Assembly: GCF_021728535.1 (NCBI RefSeq) | Contig: NZ_JAKKDU010000002.1 | Span: 1 to 34,931, forward strand | Reading direction: 5' to 3' | Source of the DNA: Wocania arenilitoris | GTDB taxonomy: Bacteria; Bacteroidota; Bacteroidia; Flavobacteriales; Flavobacteriaceae | Length of the DNA stretch: 34,931 bases | Shown here: piece by piece, positions 8,721 through 18,219 of the stretch | Layout of the letters: each line of letters opens with the position of its first letter | How positions within the stretch are numbered: the stretch's first letter is position 1 | The notes under the pieces: model-generated | Seen by the model: only the letters and a program-made list of their open reading frames with translations | Database searches by the model: none | Told to the model about the DNA's origin: nothing | Made by a program: the position numbers and the translations under genes

Positions 8721-10148
8721 TTAATTTCTATAATCAGGATTTAATTGCGGCATAGCTGCATTAGTTTTATTTAACCAGGCTTTTAGTTTATTATGCAAGA
8801 ATTTTGATTTTTCTGAATTTGTACTAGCTAAATTTTTTGTTTCTTCAATATCATTCTCAAGGTTAAACAAGCTCAGCTCATTTGTTTCATACTCCCAAAT
8901 TAATTTCCATTCGCCCATTCTAATGGCTGCTCCCATCGCTTTCTCAGTATTTCGATGGTGCGGAAAATGCCAATAAATAGCCCGCTCCTCAAAACCATCT
9001 TTTTCAGACAGCAATGGCCACAGATTTTTTCCTTCTAACATTTTATATTTTACAGAAGGAATTTTAGCGGTTTCCAAAATTGTTGGAAAAAAATCGGGGC
9101 TGGTTATTGGAACATCACACTTTGATCCGGCTTGTATTTTACCCGGATGGCTTATAATTAAAGGGACACGAATCCCGCCTTCGTACAATGAGCCCTTATA
9201 GTTATTTAAAGGAGGATTATTATATACACCGCCATTATCAGAATACAGAATCACCAAAGTGTTTTCATTTAATCCCAATGCATTTAGTTTGCTTAGTACT
9301 TTACCAACGTTTTCATCCAACTTATCAATCATGGCTAGGTACTTATTTCCTTTATATTTGTCAATAATTTCCTGTGGAGCCTCTAATGGTGAGTGCACAG
9401 TATAGGTGCATAAAGCAAGTAAAAATGGATTATTTTTGTTTTCTTCAATAAACTTACAGGCTTCATTTCCCATTCTATCTGTAAGATATTCATTTTTATC
9501 CCCATCTTTGATTGTGGCGTTTCCATACGGAGAAAAATAGTTAGCTGGCTGGCCATATGCACAGCCACCAATATTGACATCAAAGCCCTGCTGATCGGGA
9601 TGAAACATTTCATCAACAACGCCATCGGTTGTTTTTTGCGAACCTTCCCCTGCCAAATGCCATTTTCCAAGAAAAGCAGTTTTGTATCCATGTTCTTTTA
9701 GCACTTCTGCAAAAGTTAATTCTTCACGGGGGAGACGATCAATAAAGGCTGCCTCCATTAATTTCTTGTCTTTGTTCCTCCTCGCAAGATACGGTTTCAT
9801 ACCAACTCCTGGAATGTGGCAGGTGAGCTGTAAAGTTGCCGGATATTTTCCTGTAAAAATACTTGCTCTGGTTGGCGAACACACAGGAGAAGCTGCATAT
9901 GCATTCGTAAATACCATGCCACTTTTAGCCAGTTTATCAATATTTGGTGTTTGGACTTCAGGCTTCTGATTCATGTACCCAACATCAGAATACCCTAAAT
10001 CATCAACTATAATGAAAACAATATTAGGTTTTAAAGTGGGTTTTGAATTGGGTGATTTACATCCTGAGAATAAAATCATGGCTAATGAATATAGAAATAG
10101 TAGGTTTTGCTTCCAAAAGGAAGTTGAATAATAAATGGTAGTTTTCAC
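8721..10148 (-). CDS. S1-family sulfatase, lipoprotein (CSPTRAS type)
   Basis: A 475-residue sulfatase and the shortest of the set. The N-terminus is long, with the lipobox ILFSGC at Cys30. The core has D49/D50 in IVDDLGYSD, nucleophile Cys90 in CSPTRASIFTGKYPA, GKWHLAGEG, and YSDNGGVYNNPPLNNYKGSLYEGG. The CSPTRASIFTGKYP sequence with a following ...CHIPG segment is a pattern common in sulfatases from Bacteroidetes and Planctomycetes, often filed near S1_16. That placement is from memory and uncertain. It sits between the two clan GH-D hydrolases, with 153 bp upstream and 232 bp downstream. No subfamily-specific substrate claim is possible from the sequence alone. Confidence 0.92.
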   Translation of the reverse strand: MKTTIYYSTSFWKQNLLFLYSLAMILFSGCKSPNSKPTLKPNIVFIIVDDLGYSDVGYMNQKPEVQTPNIDKLAKSGMVFTNAYAASPVCSPTRASIFTGKYPATLQLTCHIPGVGMKPYLARRNKDKKLMEAAFIDRLPREELTFAEVLKEHGYKTAFLGKWHLAGEGSQKTTDGVVDEMFHPDQQGFDVNIGGCAYGQPANYFSPYGNATIKDGDKNEYLTDRMGNEACKFIEENKNNPFLLALCTYTVHSPLEAPQEIIDKYKGNKYLAMIDKLDENVGKVLSKLNALGLNENTLVILYSDNGGVYNNPPLNNYKGSLYEGGIRVPLIISHPGKIQAGSKCDVPITSPDFFPTILETAKIPSVKYKMLEGKNLWPLLSEKDGFEERAIYWHFPHHRNTEKAMGAAIRMGEWKLIWEYETNELSLFNLENDIEETKNLASTNSEKSKFLHNKLKAWLNKTNAAMPQLNPDYRN

Positions 10149-10196
10149 ATGTTTAAATTTTGGTAATTAATTGGTTTCATGCTAATTATAAAATTG

Positions 10197-10226
10197 AGAA
10201 CGTGTGCAACCGCTACGCTCTCACAT
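10197..10226. repeat. Small imperfect inverted repeat in the 10149-10301 gap
   Basis: GAGAACGTGTGC and GCTACGCTCTC flank an AACC-type loop and can pair imperfectly. The GC content is higher than the surrounding AT-rich gap. There is no T-run after the hairpin in the direction of transcription, so it is not a clear terminator. Possible degenerate intergenic repeat. Confidence 0.3.
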
Positions 10227-10301
10227 TAAAAATTTTAAACATTCCATTTTGTGAAGAAATTTTTAAAATTTGTTAATGTTCGTTTCATGGTATCAAATAA
10301 T

Positions 10302-12359
10302 TCATTTAGTAGTTATTATTTTATAGGCGTAGAAAAGGAAATCACCGGGTGTATTAATTTCAAAATCAATTTCTCCTTTTTCATTTACACGAACTTTCTT
10401 TTTCTGATTGTTTAAAAGGTTAGTTATTTCCAGAACTTTGCCATTCAAATAAGATAATGACAATGCTTTAGTAGCCTCTTGATTGTTTATTTCCCGGAAA
10501 ATGGTTAAAAATCCGCTAGTATCACTATGATTTTGAAATCCAGTCCAATTCTTGTTATTTGGAATATCACCAATAGGTTCAACAATCCCATCATACATCT
10601 TATCACGATGTTTTTTGTAAATGGCAATGAGCGGTTTTAGTTCCTCAATGGCTTGTTGCTCATAAAACTGTGTTTGCTGAAAAAATATAGGGCTACCCAT
10701 CATTGTAATGGCAAAACAGTATGCGTGTGAGTGTAGATAAGCATCGCTCAGATTCTTATTAATCATATCCTTATTTTGCACAGTTACCTGAAACTTGTTT
10801 AGGTTCACATATTTGGCAACCTGCCATGCATCACGAAGCACTAAATATGGAGTATAAACTACATTTTCAGGAAAATATGGTTTTCTGTTTTCCAAGTATA
10901 TGTTCCCGTATTCACGTCCAAAATAGTATCCAATTCTTGGTTCGTTTTCGGTTACATCCCAATTAATTCTAACTTTGTTGCCTGTATAAAGAATAAAATC
11001 GCGAGCTTTCGTGATAAGTCCATCAAATTTTGGTTTAGTGTCTAAAACAGCAAAATCTAGTTTATAGTAAAGAAAACCACCTTCATTATAGTTTCTTTTT
11101 AAATCTTCCAATGGGATTTTCCATGCCGCCCATAGTCCAAGTTTTATTGACTTTTTTTCTGCTGAGTTTTTAACATTTTTCCAACCTTCGGGGTAAACTT
11201 TATATTTATCATCTTTCGTTGTTATTTCATCAACTGCTGTCCAGCTATTATAATCAACTCCTTGCCAACCGTCATCTATTTGTTGAACATCTATGCCAAG
11301 TTCTGACTGAACTTCTAGCTCTCCCATTACATAGGCTTCGCGTGATGCTTTTTGATGATCTCCTCCACTACCAGGTACATCTTTTCGTCCTCCACTTCCC
11401 CAAGTATTTGCCATTATATACATATCCTTTGATTTATCAAGAGGATATCGCTGACGATCGAATTCTTTTAATGCGGTAATCCCTGCTTCTTCATTACCAT
11501 TGTAGGTAACAATCCAGTTTGCCCAGCAGGAAATAAACGCGTTGTCTTTTAAGTCTTCATAAGTAGCTCCAAGCCCACTAACTTTAATACGTTCGTTAAG
11601 AATATGAAATGCACCGGTAGCAATGCCTTGCTGATTTACACATTTGTGAGATTCTTTTACGAAAATAATCCCTCCATTATTGTTTTGAAGTTGTAACCCA
11701 TTACTCCAATCAATAATTGAATCTGCCTGGGATAAAATTTGCTCTTTTAATATTGGCGTCTCTTTTTTATTACGATGTTGTGTATCGTTGTAATAGCCAA
11801 AAGCTTTAATAAATGTATTATTGGCAATAGGAATTTCAAGACTTTCTGTAAAACCGTCAAGTACATTGTTAGTATTTAATTTTTCATCAAGATTAGTAAG
11901 ACGTTTTAGTTTTATTTGAGATCTAAGACCACTTGCATTTGGGTAAACCCAAATCTCATATCTTAATAGCATATTTTCTAAAGGATATTCAAAATCAAAA
12001 ATTACTTGAATATGTTCACCTGTAAAATTTTCGTCATTGGAGATTTTAGATGATACTGATTTTAAGTGAGCTGTAGAAAGATTACTAATCTCCCAATCAC
12101 ATTTTGTATCAGATTCAGAGTATTTAGTAATGTTTTTGCCATCAGAATTTTTGAGTGCTATAGTGTGTAATCCTTTTGAGGTGAGTTCATAGATTCGAGT
12201 TATCCTTCCTGTGCTTATGATAGCTTGTTTATCGTCTATGATGACACTAGCCTGATCTAAATTAATAGTTTCATGTTTAGGAAAGCTGTTTTGTTTTTGC
12301 ACACAAGCTATTGTTAGTAATAGCAAGACGCATACAGATAAATAGTTTATGTGTTTCAT
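10302..12359 (-). CDS. Second clan GH-D (GH36-like) glycoside hydrolase, lipoprotein
   Basis: A 685-residue predicted lipoprotein (signal ending LLLTIAC, Cys19). An N-terminal beta-rich domain (about 30-300) leads into a (beta/alpha)8 barrel with NTWGSGGRKDV, IDVQQIDDGWQG, KLGLWAAWKIP and YYKLDFAV. Asp435 in the last motif is the probable nucleophile of a retaining alpha-galactosidase-type mechanism. NWDVTENEPRIGYYFGREYGN follows at the place expected for substrate-contacting and acid/base residues. A C-terminal beta domain (LTIFREIN...GDFLFYAYKI) closes the protein. It is only distantly similar to the enzyme at 6152-8488; they share the IDDGW and D-F signatures but little else, so they likely cut different linkages. 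An alpha-galactosidase label is a family-level guess. Confidence 0.78.
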   Translation of the reverse strand: MKHINYLSVCVLLLLTIACVQKQNSFPKHETINLDQASVIIDDKQAIISTGRITRIYELTSKGLHTIALKNSDGKNITKYSESDTKCDWEISNLSTAHLKSVSSKISNDENFTGEHIQVIFDFEYPLENMLLRYEIWVYPNASGLRSQIKLKRLTNLDEKLNTNNVLDGFTESLEIPIANNTFIKAFGYYNDTQHRNKKETPILKEQILSQADSIIDWSNGLQLQNNNGGIIFVKESHKCVNQQGIATGAFHILNERIKVSGLGATYEDLKDNAFISCWANWIVTYNGNEEAGITALKEFDRQRYPLDKSKDMYIMANTWGSGGRKDVPGSGGDHQKASREAYVMGELEVQSELGIDVQQIDDGWQGVDYNSWTAVDEITTKDDKYKVYPEGWKNVKNSAEKKSIKLGLWAAWKIPLEDLKRNYNEGGFLYYKLDFAVLDTKPKFDGLITKARDFILYTGNKVRINWDVTENEPRIGYYFGREYGNIYLENRKPYFPENVVYTPYLVLRDAWQVAKYVNLNKFQVTVQNKDMINKNLSDAYLHSHAYCFAITMMGSPIFFQQTQFYEQQAIEELKPLIAIYKKHRDKMYDGIVEPIGDIPNNKNWTGFQNHSDTSGFLTIFREINNQEATKALSLSYLNGKVLEITNLLNNQKKKVRVNEKGEIDFEINTPGDFLFYAYKIITTK

Positions 12360-12427
12360 TTTTTTATTTAAAATTTATTTTTAGTTCTTTATGAACTGTT
12401 CGTTTGTTTCTGTCTAATATGGTTTAT

Positions 12428-13909
12428 CTAATTAACCGGCGCTGTTCTCTTGTTTTCAACCTGAGTTTTAAGTAGCTGTTTCAAATCTAACACTTTTTGA
12501 GGGTGTAGAGCTGCTATATTTTTATTTTCCCCTAAGTCCTTTGATATATTATATAAGCTTTCTCCCAATAATTTATAATGTCCTTCCCTAATCGATAAAT
12601 TACCCTCGTAGTCCTGATGAATAATATTTTCACGAATTTCCTTATCCTCTCCCAAAATTATCGGAAGGGCATTAAAACTATCTTCGCCCATAGTAGCATC
12701 TAAATGATATCCTATTATTTCTGAAAAAGTAGCCATCATATCGGTTAGGCAGATAAGATTATTGCTTATTTGACCAGCACCTATCTTATTAGGCCATTGG
12801 GCAATAAATGGTACGCGATGCCCTCCTTCCCATAATCTTGCTTTAAAACCTCTTAAATTACCTGCGCTTTTGTGCTCGAAATCATGTTCGTAATCGGCAA
12901 GATATTTGCCATCTATATTTCCGTCTATTCCTACTGGTCGGGGGCCATTGTCACTGGTAATAATGACCAAAGTATTTTTCTCTATATCTAATTCTTTTAG
13001 TTTATCGATAAGATCTCCCACTACCCAATCGAGCATCTGCACATGGTCACCACGAGTGCCTGCCTCGCTTTTTCCTTTCATGAAATCAGGTACATTATTT
13101 GGGAGATGCGGAGCCTCTGGAGTCAGATGCATATAGAAAGGCTGATTGGTTTTTTTCATGATGTGGTCTTCGATAAACATCTTTGCCTTAACACCATAAA
13201 GACTGTCTACCTTGTCTGGCTGCCAATCGTCAGCAATCATCATTGGACCTTTATCTTTGGTTCGATGCCATTCATATATTTCATCCGGAGTCTCGTTTCC
13301 GGGTTCATATACATAGTAGTCCATCGGTTTTAGGTTACTCACCAATTGATGATTTTCAACAAATACGATTGGAAATAAATTATGTGCAGAGGCGGTAACA
13401 AAAGAATAATCAAATCCTAAATCTTTAGGACCTCTTCCTAGATAGCCTTTAGAATAATCTACAGGCTCTTCATCTTCCCAACCTAAATGCCATTTTCCAA
13501 TGTGCGCAGTGGCGTAACCACTTTCCTTCATTAGGTTGCCTATGGTCTTTCTATCTTTTTCTATCAACGATCGATCATACCCAGACCAAAGCACTTCTTT
13601 TTTAAGTCTGCCTCTCCAGCTGTATCTACCCGTTAAAACACCATATCTTGTTGGTGTACAAACAGCAGACGGACTGTGAGCATCTGTTAATTTTATTCCT
13701 TTCTTTGCAAGCTTATCAATATTTGGTGTTTTTATTTTTGTAGCTCCATAACAACTCAGATCTCCATAGCCCAAATCGTCTGCCATGATAAAAATAATAT
13801 TGGGTTTAGAGCTTTCTTTTTCTTTAGGTTTCGTCTCATTTTTCTTTCCAGTTTGGCAACTTGTAAGACTTATTGTAATAAGCACGATTAATGTTAAAAT
13901 GTGTTTCAA
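12428..13909 (-). CDS. S1-family sulfatase, lipoprotein (CTPTRYG group)
   Basis: A 493-residue lipoprotein sulfatase (lipobox SLTSC, Cys18) with a Lys/Glu-rich linker after the anchor. It has D44/D45 in IMADDLGYGD, nucleophile Cys84 in CTPTRYGVLTGRYSWRGRLK, GKWHLGW with K139/H141, and ITSDNGPRPVGIDG. It is paralogous to the sulfatases at 2769-4376 and 23581-25134. Retention of three group members suggests either gene dosage or divergence to different sulfate positions. The hydrolase gene begins 68 bp downstream, which fits a shared transcript; 203 bp separates it from the DUF5703/GH95-like gene upstream. Confidence 0.94.
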   Translation of the reverse strand: MKHILTLIVLITISLTSCQTGKKNETKPKEKESSKPNIIFIMADDLGYGDLSCYGATKIKTPNIDKLAKKGIKLTDAHSPSAVCTPTRYGVLTGRYSWRGRLKKEVLWSGYDRSLIEKDRKTIGNLMKESGYATAHIGKWHLGWEDEEPVDYSKGYLGRGPKDLGFDYSFVTASAHNLFPIVFVENHQLVSNLKPMDYYVYEPGNETPDEIYEWHRTKDKGPMMIADDWQPDKVDSLYGVKAKMFIEDHIMKKTNQPFYMHLTPEAPHLPNNVPDFMKGKSEAGTRGDHVQMLDWVVGDLIDKLKELDIEKNTLVIITSDNGPRPVGIDGNIDGKYLADYEHDFEHKSAGNLRGFKARLWEGGHRVPFIAQWPNKIGAGQISNNLICLTDMMATFSEIIGYHLDATMGEDSFNALPIILGEDKEIRENIIHQDYEGNLSIREGHYKLLGESLYNISKDLGENKNIAALHPQKVLDLKQLLKTQVENKRTAPVN

Positions 13910-14112
13910 TTTCGAGTAATATTTATTATTGATTCGTTACTGTTTTGTCTATACAATCTTAATGCTTTTTAATTCAAGATTATACTTTGAATCTAAAGGT
14001 GTTAAGTTCTCAACCAAATACACTTGATCATTAAGTGATTTTCAGATAATCTAACAATATGTCTTAATTAATTTGTTTAAAGATTTTAAGATTAAATGAC
14101 ATTCCTATCAAC

Positions 14113-16572
14113 TTAATTTACGATTAAATCTTTCTTTCTTACTTCTGGTGTAACCTTTAAGTTTAAAGGGGATTTATTCGAATAATCTACCTCAATTGTT
14201 GTTTGATTTGGTGCGTATAGTTTGAATTTCACATCCCATTCTTTTGGCCATGCTGGAAGAATTCGAAGCTCTTCATCCTTTGTCTGTAAGAGCATCTCCT
14301 GAAGATTAATCATACCTGCCCCTCCATGATCTAAGTCGGGAGTTTGACAAAAGGTTCCGAAATTTATATAATTATCCCAAAATGCAGGAAATCGACTAGA
14401 TTTGGCTAACATTTTTCGTTTAAGATAATCTTTTGCGTCTTCAGTAAGACCAAGCCTTGCGCAGAATATTCCACTCTGAAACCAGCAGAAATCACTTTTT
14501 TGGATATTAGAACGGGTATCTCGTTTCATAATCTGTGGATCCTCTCCATATAGCCAAGTATCAACACCTATTTGTAATCTTTCGTTTCCCAATCCATAGA
14601 AATTATACGGATAAACGGCATACATTGCCGGAAATTCAATGTTATTTACTCTTTCCCATTCTTTGGCTGGAGCAATAATAGTATACCCTTCTTTCTCCAT
14701 CAAGCTTACCGAAGGCACTGTTTTAAGGAGCTCTTTCCATTGGTTTCTTTTCTCCACCGAGGCGTATTTTTCAGGCAACTCTAACATTCGCGTAAGAACA
14801 GTTTGAAGACCAGCAACTAAAGGCGTAGCATTAAGTGCAACTTTGTACGTTTCTGCAGCCGAAGATGGATAGATGTTTAATTTCCCTTGTTTATTTAATG
14901 GCTCCCCATTCAACTTAGTGTTCCAATACCGATAATGTTCGTTGTAAAAAGTTATGCAACTTTCAATGAGAGGCATATATTTACTTATGTCCTCTCCTGA
15001 ATAGGACTCCATATCCAAGATCATCAAACAAAATTCCAAGGCCGTATCGTATTGATCTTCACACCAATTGTTTGCTAAAAAACCATGACTTTTTACCTCA
15101 ACCGCTTCTCCTTTCTCGTTTCTCAAAGTTCGTGTGCTCAGACTATCGGGCCGCACACCCAGCTTTCCTTCTCCCCACATATAATGGTAGATGTCTCCTA
15201 TAGGCAATCCATAATTGGCTATTTGTTCAGTAAATCCTGCTCCATTATGCCCCCAATAATGCTGTGTACGCAACTCAGCATTATTTTTTGCTCGGAGGTA
15301 ATATTTAAATTGCGAATGCATCATGTCAAAATCACCACTTCTAAGCATAGGCCAGTAAACCAAACGCTGATTTTGAGCCGTAAATGATCCGCCACCCCAC
15401 ATTCTAAAATCGGGTGTAAGATCGTCAGGATTATCAACGGTAAATAAACTGCCGTTAAATTTACTGGGATAGTCTCCATAAGCATTACAAGCCAAGATAT
15501 ATCGAAAGAGTTGATAATTTCTTCCTATTTCCCAACCTTGATCTCCAACTCCTTTTCCATCATTAATAACAATGTGACTTCTGTTCCAAAATTGTTCCCA
15601 CCAGATCATGTTTTTTTTCCACGCCTCTATCTTCGTGTTCTTGTTCTGTTTCAAACTATCCAATTGGGTTTCCCATTCAGATAATGTTTTAGTTTGAGAT
15701 ACATGAAGAAAAATGTCTATTTCGTGTCTTTCGTTGGGTTGATCACTTTCAAATCGATAACCTATAAAATTGGTGTGCATATATTTACCTTCAGTATTAC
15801 CAATAAAAGACATCGATTTTCCTTTCATATATCCACCAAACGTTAGATTTTCTAGTGGATTCCATAGTTGTTCACGGATGTCATCCAAACGTTGTTGAGT
15901 GACCTCTTTATGAAAAACCAAATCGTCGTTTTTGTTACGATGAAACCAAGTGATTGATTCCTTTTCAACCTTAACGGAATCCTTATAAGTAGTCAGCGGT
16001 ATGATTTCGGGTTCTGTATCCAAAAAACTCAAACATTGCATACGTTCGTTCTTTGATATAGGTTTATCATTTGTCCGCCATATTTCAAAATCAGATGCTA
16101 CCTTTATCGGTACCGAACTCTCTATTTCAACATGTATTTTAGGTTGAAATACTTCTACCCATAGTTTAACCGTAGCAGACATCGTGCTGTTTTTTCCTGT
16201 TATATAGATACACCCCTCACGTAGATTAAGCTCTTGTTTAAAGGTTGCATCCTCGCCTTCAAATGGATTAGGTGATAATTTTAAACGTGTTCGACCTAAT
16301 TTTAACAAGGTATTATTCTCATCAAACGTTCCACTTCGAGACATATAAAAAAGAATGTCTCCATTTTCTACCCAAACATTACAACCAATATCCCCTCCAC
16401 CCAAAGGCATCGAACCCAATGCGTTTTTGCTTTGGGAATCCCAAACCATATTATACTGATCAATATAACCGATATCTAATTTGTTATTGCTAGTACAAGA
16501 GAATATAGTTATGGATAAAACAGTTATAGTAATTAGTCGTAGTATTTGTGTCATGTTATTAGAATGATTCAT
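14113..16572 (-). CDS. DUF5703 / GH95-like glycoside hydrolase, lipoprotein
   Basis: An 819-residue protein with a lipoprotein signal ending ITIFSC. The in-frame ATG at 16554 (residue 7) would give a more typical 20-residue signal, so the start is uncertain by six codons. The N-terminal part (MVWDSQSKNALGSMPLGGGDIGCNVWVENGDILFYMSR... region, residues about 42-80) matches the opening of the DUF5703 and GH95-like beta-sandwich domain (W...PLGGGDIG..VW). The later part (WWEQFWNRSHI, ILACNAYGDYPSKFNGSLF, MWGGGSFTAQNQRLVYWPML) is the helical (alpha/alpha)6 toroid style of GH95 and relatives. GH95 enzymes remove alpha-L-fucose or alpha-L-galactose; this protein is too divergent for a named activity. 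It starts 19 bp after the CstA-like gene, so translation may be coupled. Confidence 0.75.
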   Translation of the reverse strand: MNHSNNMTQILRLITITVLSITIFSCTSNNKLDIGYIDQYNMVWDSQSKNALGSMPLGGGDIGCNVWVENGDILFYMSRSGTFDENNTLLKLGRTRLKLSPNPFEGEDATFKQELNLREGCIYITGKNSTMSATVKLWVEVFQPKIHVEIESSVPIKVASDFEIWRTNDKPISKNERMQCLSFLDTEPEIIPLTTYKDSVKVEKESITWFHRNKNDDLVFHKEVTQQRLDDIREQLWNPLENLTFGGYMKGKSMSFIGNTEGKYMHTNFIGYRFESDQPNERHEIDIFLHVSQTKTLSEWETQLDSLKQNKNTKIEAWKKNMIWWEQFWNRSHIVINDGKGVGDQGWEIGRNYQLFRYILACNAYGDYPSKFNGSLFTVDNPDDLTPDFRMWGGGSFTAQNQRLVYWPMLRSGDFDMMHSQFKYYLRAKNNAELRTQHYWGHNGAGFTEQIANYGLPIGDIYHYMWGEGKLGVRPDSLSTRTLRNEKGEAVEVKSHGFLANNWCEDQYDTALEFCLMILDMESYSGEDISKYMPLIESCITFYNEHYRYWNTKLNGEPLNKQGKLNIYPSSAAETYKVALNATPLVAGLQTVLTRMLELPEKYASVEKRNQWKELLKTVPSVSLMEKEGYTIIAPAKEWERVNNIEFPAMYAVYPYNFYGLGNERLQIGVDTWLYGEDPQIMKRDTRSNIQKSDFCWFQSGIFCARLGLTEDAKDYLKRKMLAKSSRFPAFWDNYINFGTFCQTPDLDHGGAGMINLQEMLLQTKDEELRILPAWPKEWDVKFKLYAPNQTTIEVDYSNKSPLNLKVTPEVRKKDLIVN

Positions 16573-16591
16573 TGTTTCGTATTATTTAGTT

Positions 16592-18019
16592 TTAGCTTAA
16601 TTGTTTTTTCTTCATATATATCTTAAATAGATAGGTGATTATTATAGTGATAATAAAACCTCCTGTATATGCTATATGATTATCTAAGTTAAATCCTTCG
16701 GGTGCAATCAAAATATAGGTACTACATACCATAGTCATAAATATTGCCGGTATGCCTGATACCAAATAAGGCTTATCTTTATGTATTAAGAATGCTGTAC
16801 AAGTCCACAGAACAACAGTAGCCAAGGTTTGATTACTCCATGCGAAATAACGCCAAATAATACTGAAATCTATTTGAGTAAGTACAAAAGCTACCACAAA
16901 AATAGGAATACTTAGATATAACCTGTTTATTATTTTTAACTGACTTAACTTAGAGATATCTCCCAAGATAAGTCTTGCAGACCTAAAAGCGGTGTCTCCA
17001 GAAGTGATAGGAGCCGCAACAATTCCTAATAGAGCAAGTACCCCACCTAGTCTACCCAACATATTAAGAGATATCTCGTTTGCTACCCATGCAGCATTAT
17101 TGTTATTCGCGACCATAGCTAAATTTAACCCATTAACAGAATCAAAAAAAGACATTGCCGCAGCAGCCCAAATAAGGGCAACAATTCCTTCTGTTATCAT
17201 GGTTCCATAAAACACTTTCCTGCCTAAAGTTTCATTTTTCATACAACGTGCCATTAAAGGTGATTGAGTTGCATGAAATCCTGAAATAGCTCCACAGGCA
17301 ATAGTTACAAAAAGAATGGGAAATATGGGTGTTTCATCTGGATTCACGGTCATATTTACTAAGTTCCCAGGAGTTAATTCGGGAATATGATAATTTCCAA
17401 AAAGCAAAGCGACAAGTAATCCAACAGCCATCAACAGCATGGCTACTCCAAATATTGGGTATAGTTTACTAATAATTTTATCTACTGGCATTAAGGTCGA
17501 TAACACATAATATATTAGAATAATAGATACCCAAATCCAAACACCCCATGCATTACCTGTCATTCCGTCAATTATTTTTGCTGGCCCCATTAAAAAGACA
17601 GTCCCTACAAAAATTAACAGCACTACCGTGAATATGCGCATAACATGTTTAATGTTAGTCCCTAAGTATATCCCAATAACTTCGCTAATACTTAATCCAT
17701 CATGCCTTAAGGACAACATTCCTGAAAGGAAATCATGAACTGCTCCTGCGAAAATACTTCCTAGAACAATCCATAAAAATGCTACTGGTCCAAACATAGC
17801 TCCTGCTATAGCTCCAAAAATTGGTCCTAAGCCTGCAATATTTAAAAACTGAATTAAAAAAATACGCCAAGGAGATAAAGGAATATAATCAACATCATCT
17901 CTTAATTTTACTGCTGGTGTTTCCCTTTCCTTTTGAATACCAAACATTTTCTCAACAAACTTACCATAAGTAAAATAGGCTAAGATTAATATACAAATTG
18001 ATAATATAAATGTAATCAT
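16592..18019 (-). CDS. cstA: CstA-family carbon starvation transporter, short form
   Basis: A 475-residue inner-membrane protein with many hydrophobic segments and clear CstA hallmarks near the N-terminus: a segment reading SPWRIFLIQFLNIAGLGPIF, then GAIAGAMFGPVAFLWIVLGS, and HDFLSGMLSLRHDGLSISE. ATQSPLMARC and APITSGDTAFRSARL also fit the family. Known CstA proteins move peptides or pyruvate in enterobacteria; E. coli CstA is about 700 residues, so this is the shorter version found in many anaerobes and Bacteroidetes. It lies inside a sulfatase/hydrolase convoy and 19 bp before a hydrolase gene, which is unusual. It could import or export a small acid or other product of the pathway, but its substrate is unknown. 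No truncation is seen; the frame is complete. Confidence 0.88.
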   Translation of the reverse strand: MITFILSICILILAYFTYGKFVEKMFGIQKERETPAVKLRDDVDYIPLSPWRIFLIQFLNIAGLGPIFGAIAGAMFGPVAFLWIVLGSIFAGAVHDFLSGMLSLRHDGLSISEVIGIYLGTNIKHVMRIFTVVLLIFVGTVFLMGPAKIIDGMTGNAWGVWIWVSIILIYYVLSTLMPVDKIISKLYPIFGVAMLLMAVGLLVALLFGNYHIPELTPGNLVNMTVNPDETPIFPILFVTIACGAISGFHATQSPLMARCMKNETLGRKVFYGTMITEGIVALIWAAAAMSFFDSVNGLNLAMVANNNNAAWVANEISLNMLGRLGGVLALLGIVAAPITSGDTAFRSARLILGDISKLSQLKIINRLYLSIPIFVVAFVLTQIDFSIIWRYFAWSNQTLATVVLWTCTAFLIHKDKPYLVSGIPAIFMTMVCSTYILIAPEGFNLDNHIAYTGGFIITIIITYLFKIYMKKKQLS

Positions 18020-18219
18020 TTACAGGTGTTTTATATTTATACTACTAACAAAATAGATTATTTGCTAACTAACGGTATTTTGTCATACTGTTTATTTCTA
18101 TTATTATATTGTTCTAATAAATTTAAAAAAGAAAACAATCTGCCACATCCTAAGATGCTTATGGTATTTCTTATACTTATTGTAATATTATTTATTATAG
18201 AGTATTTAAAGTTTTGGTT

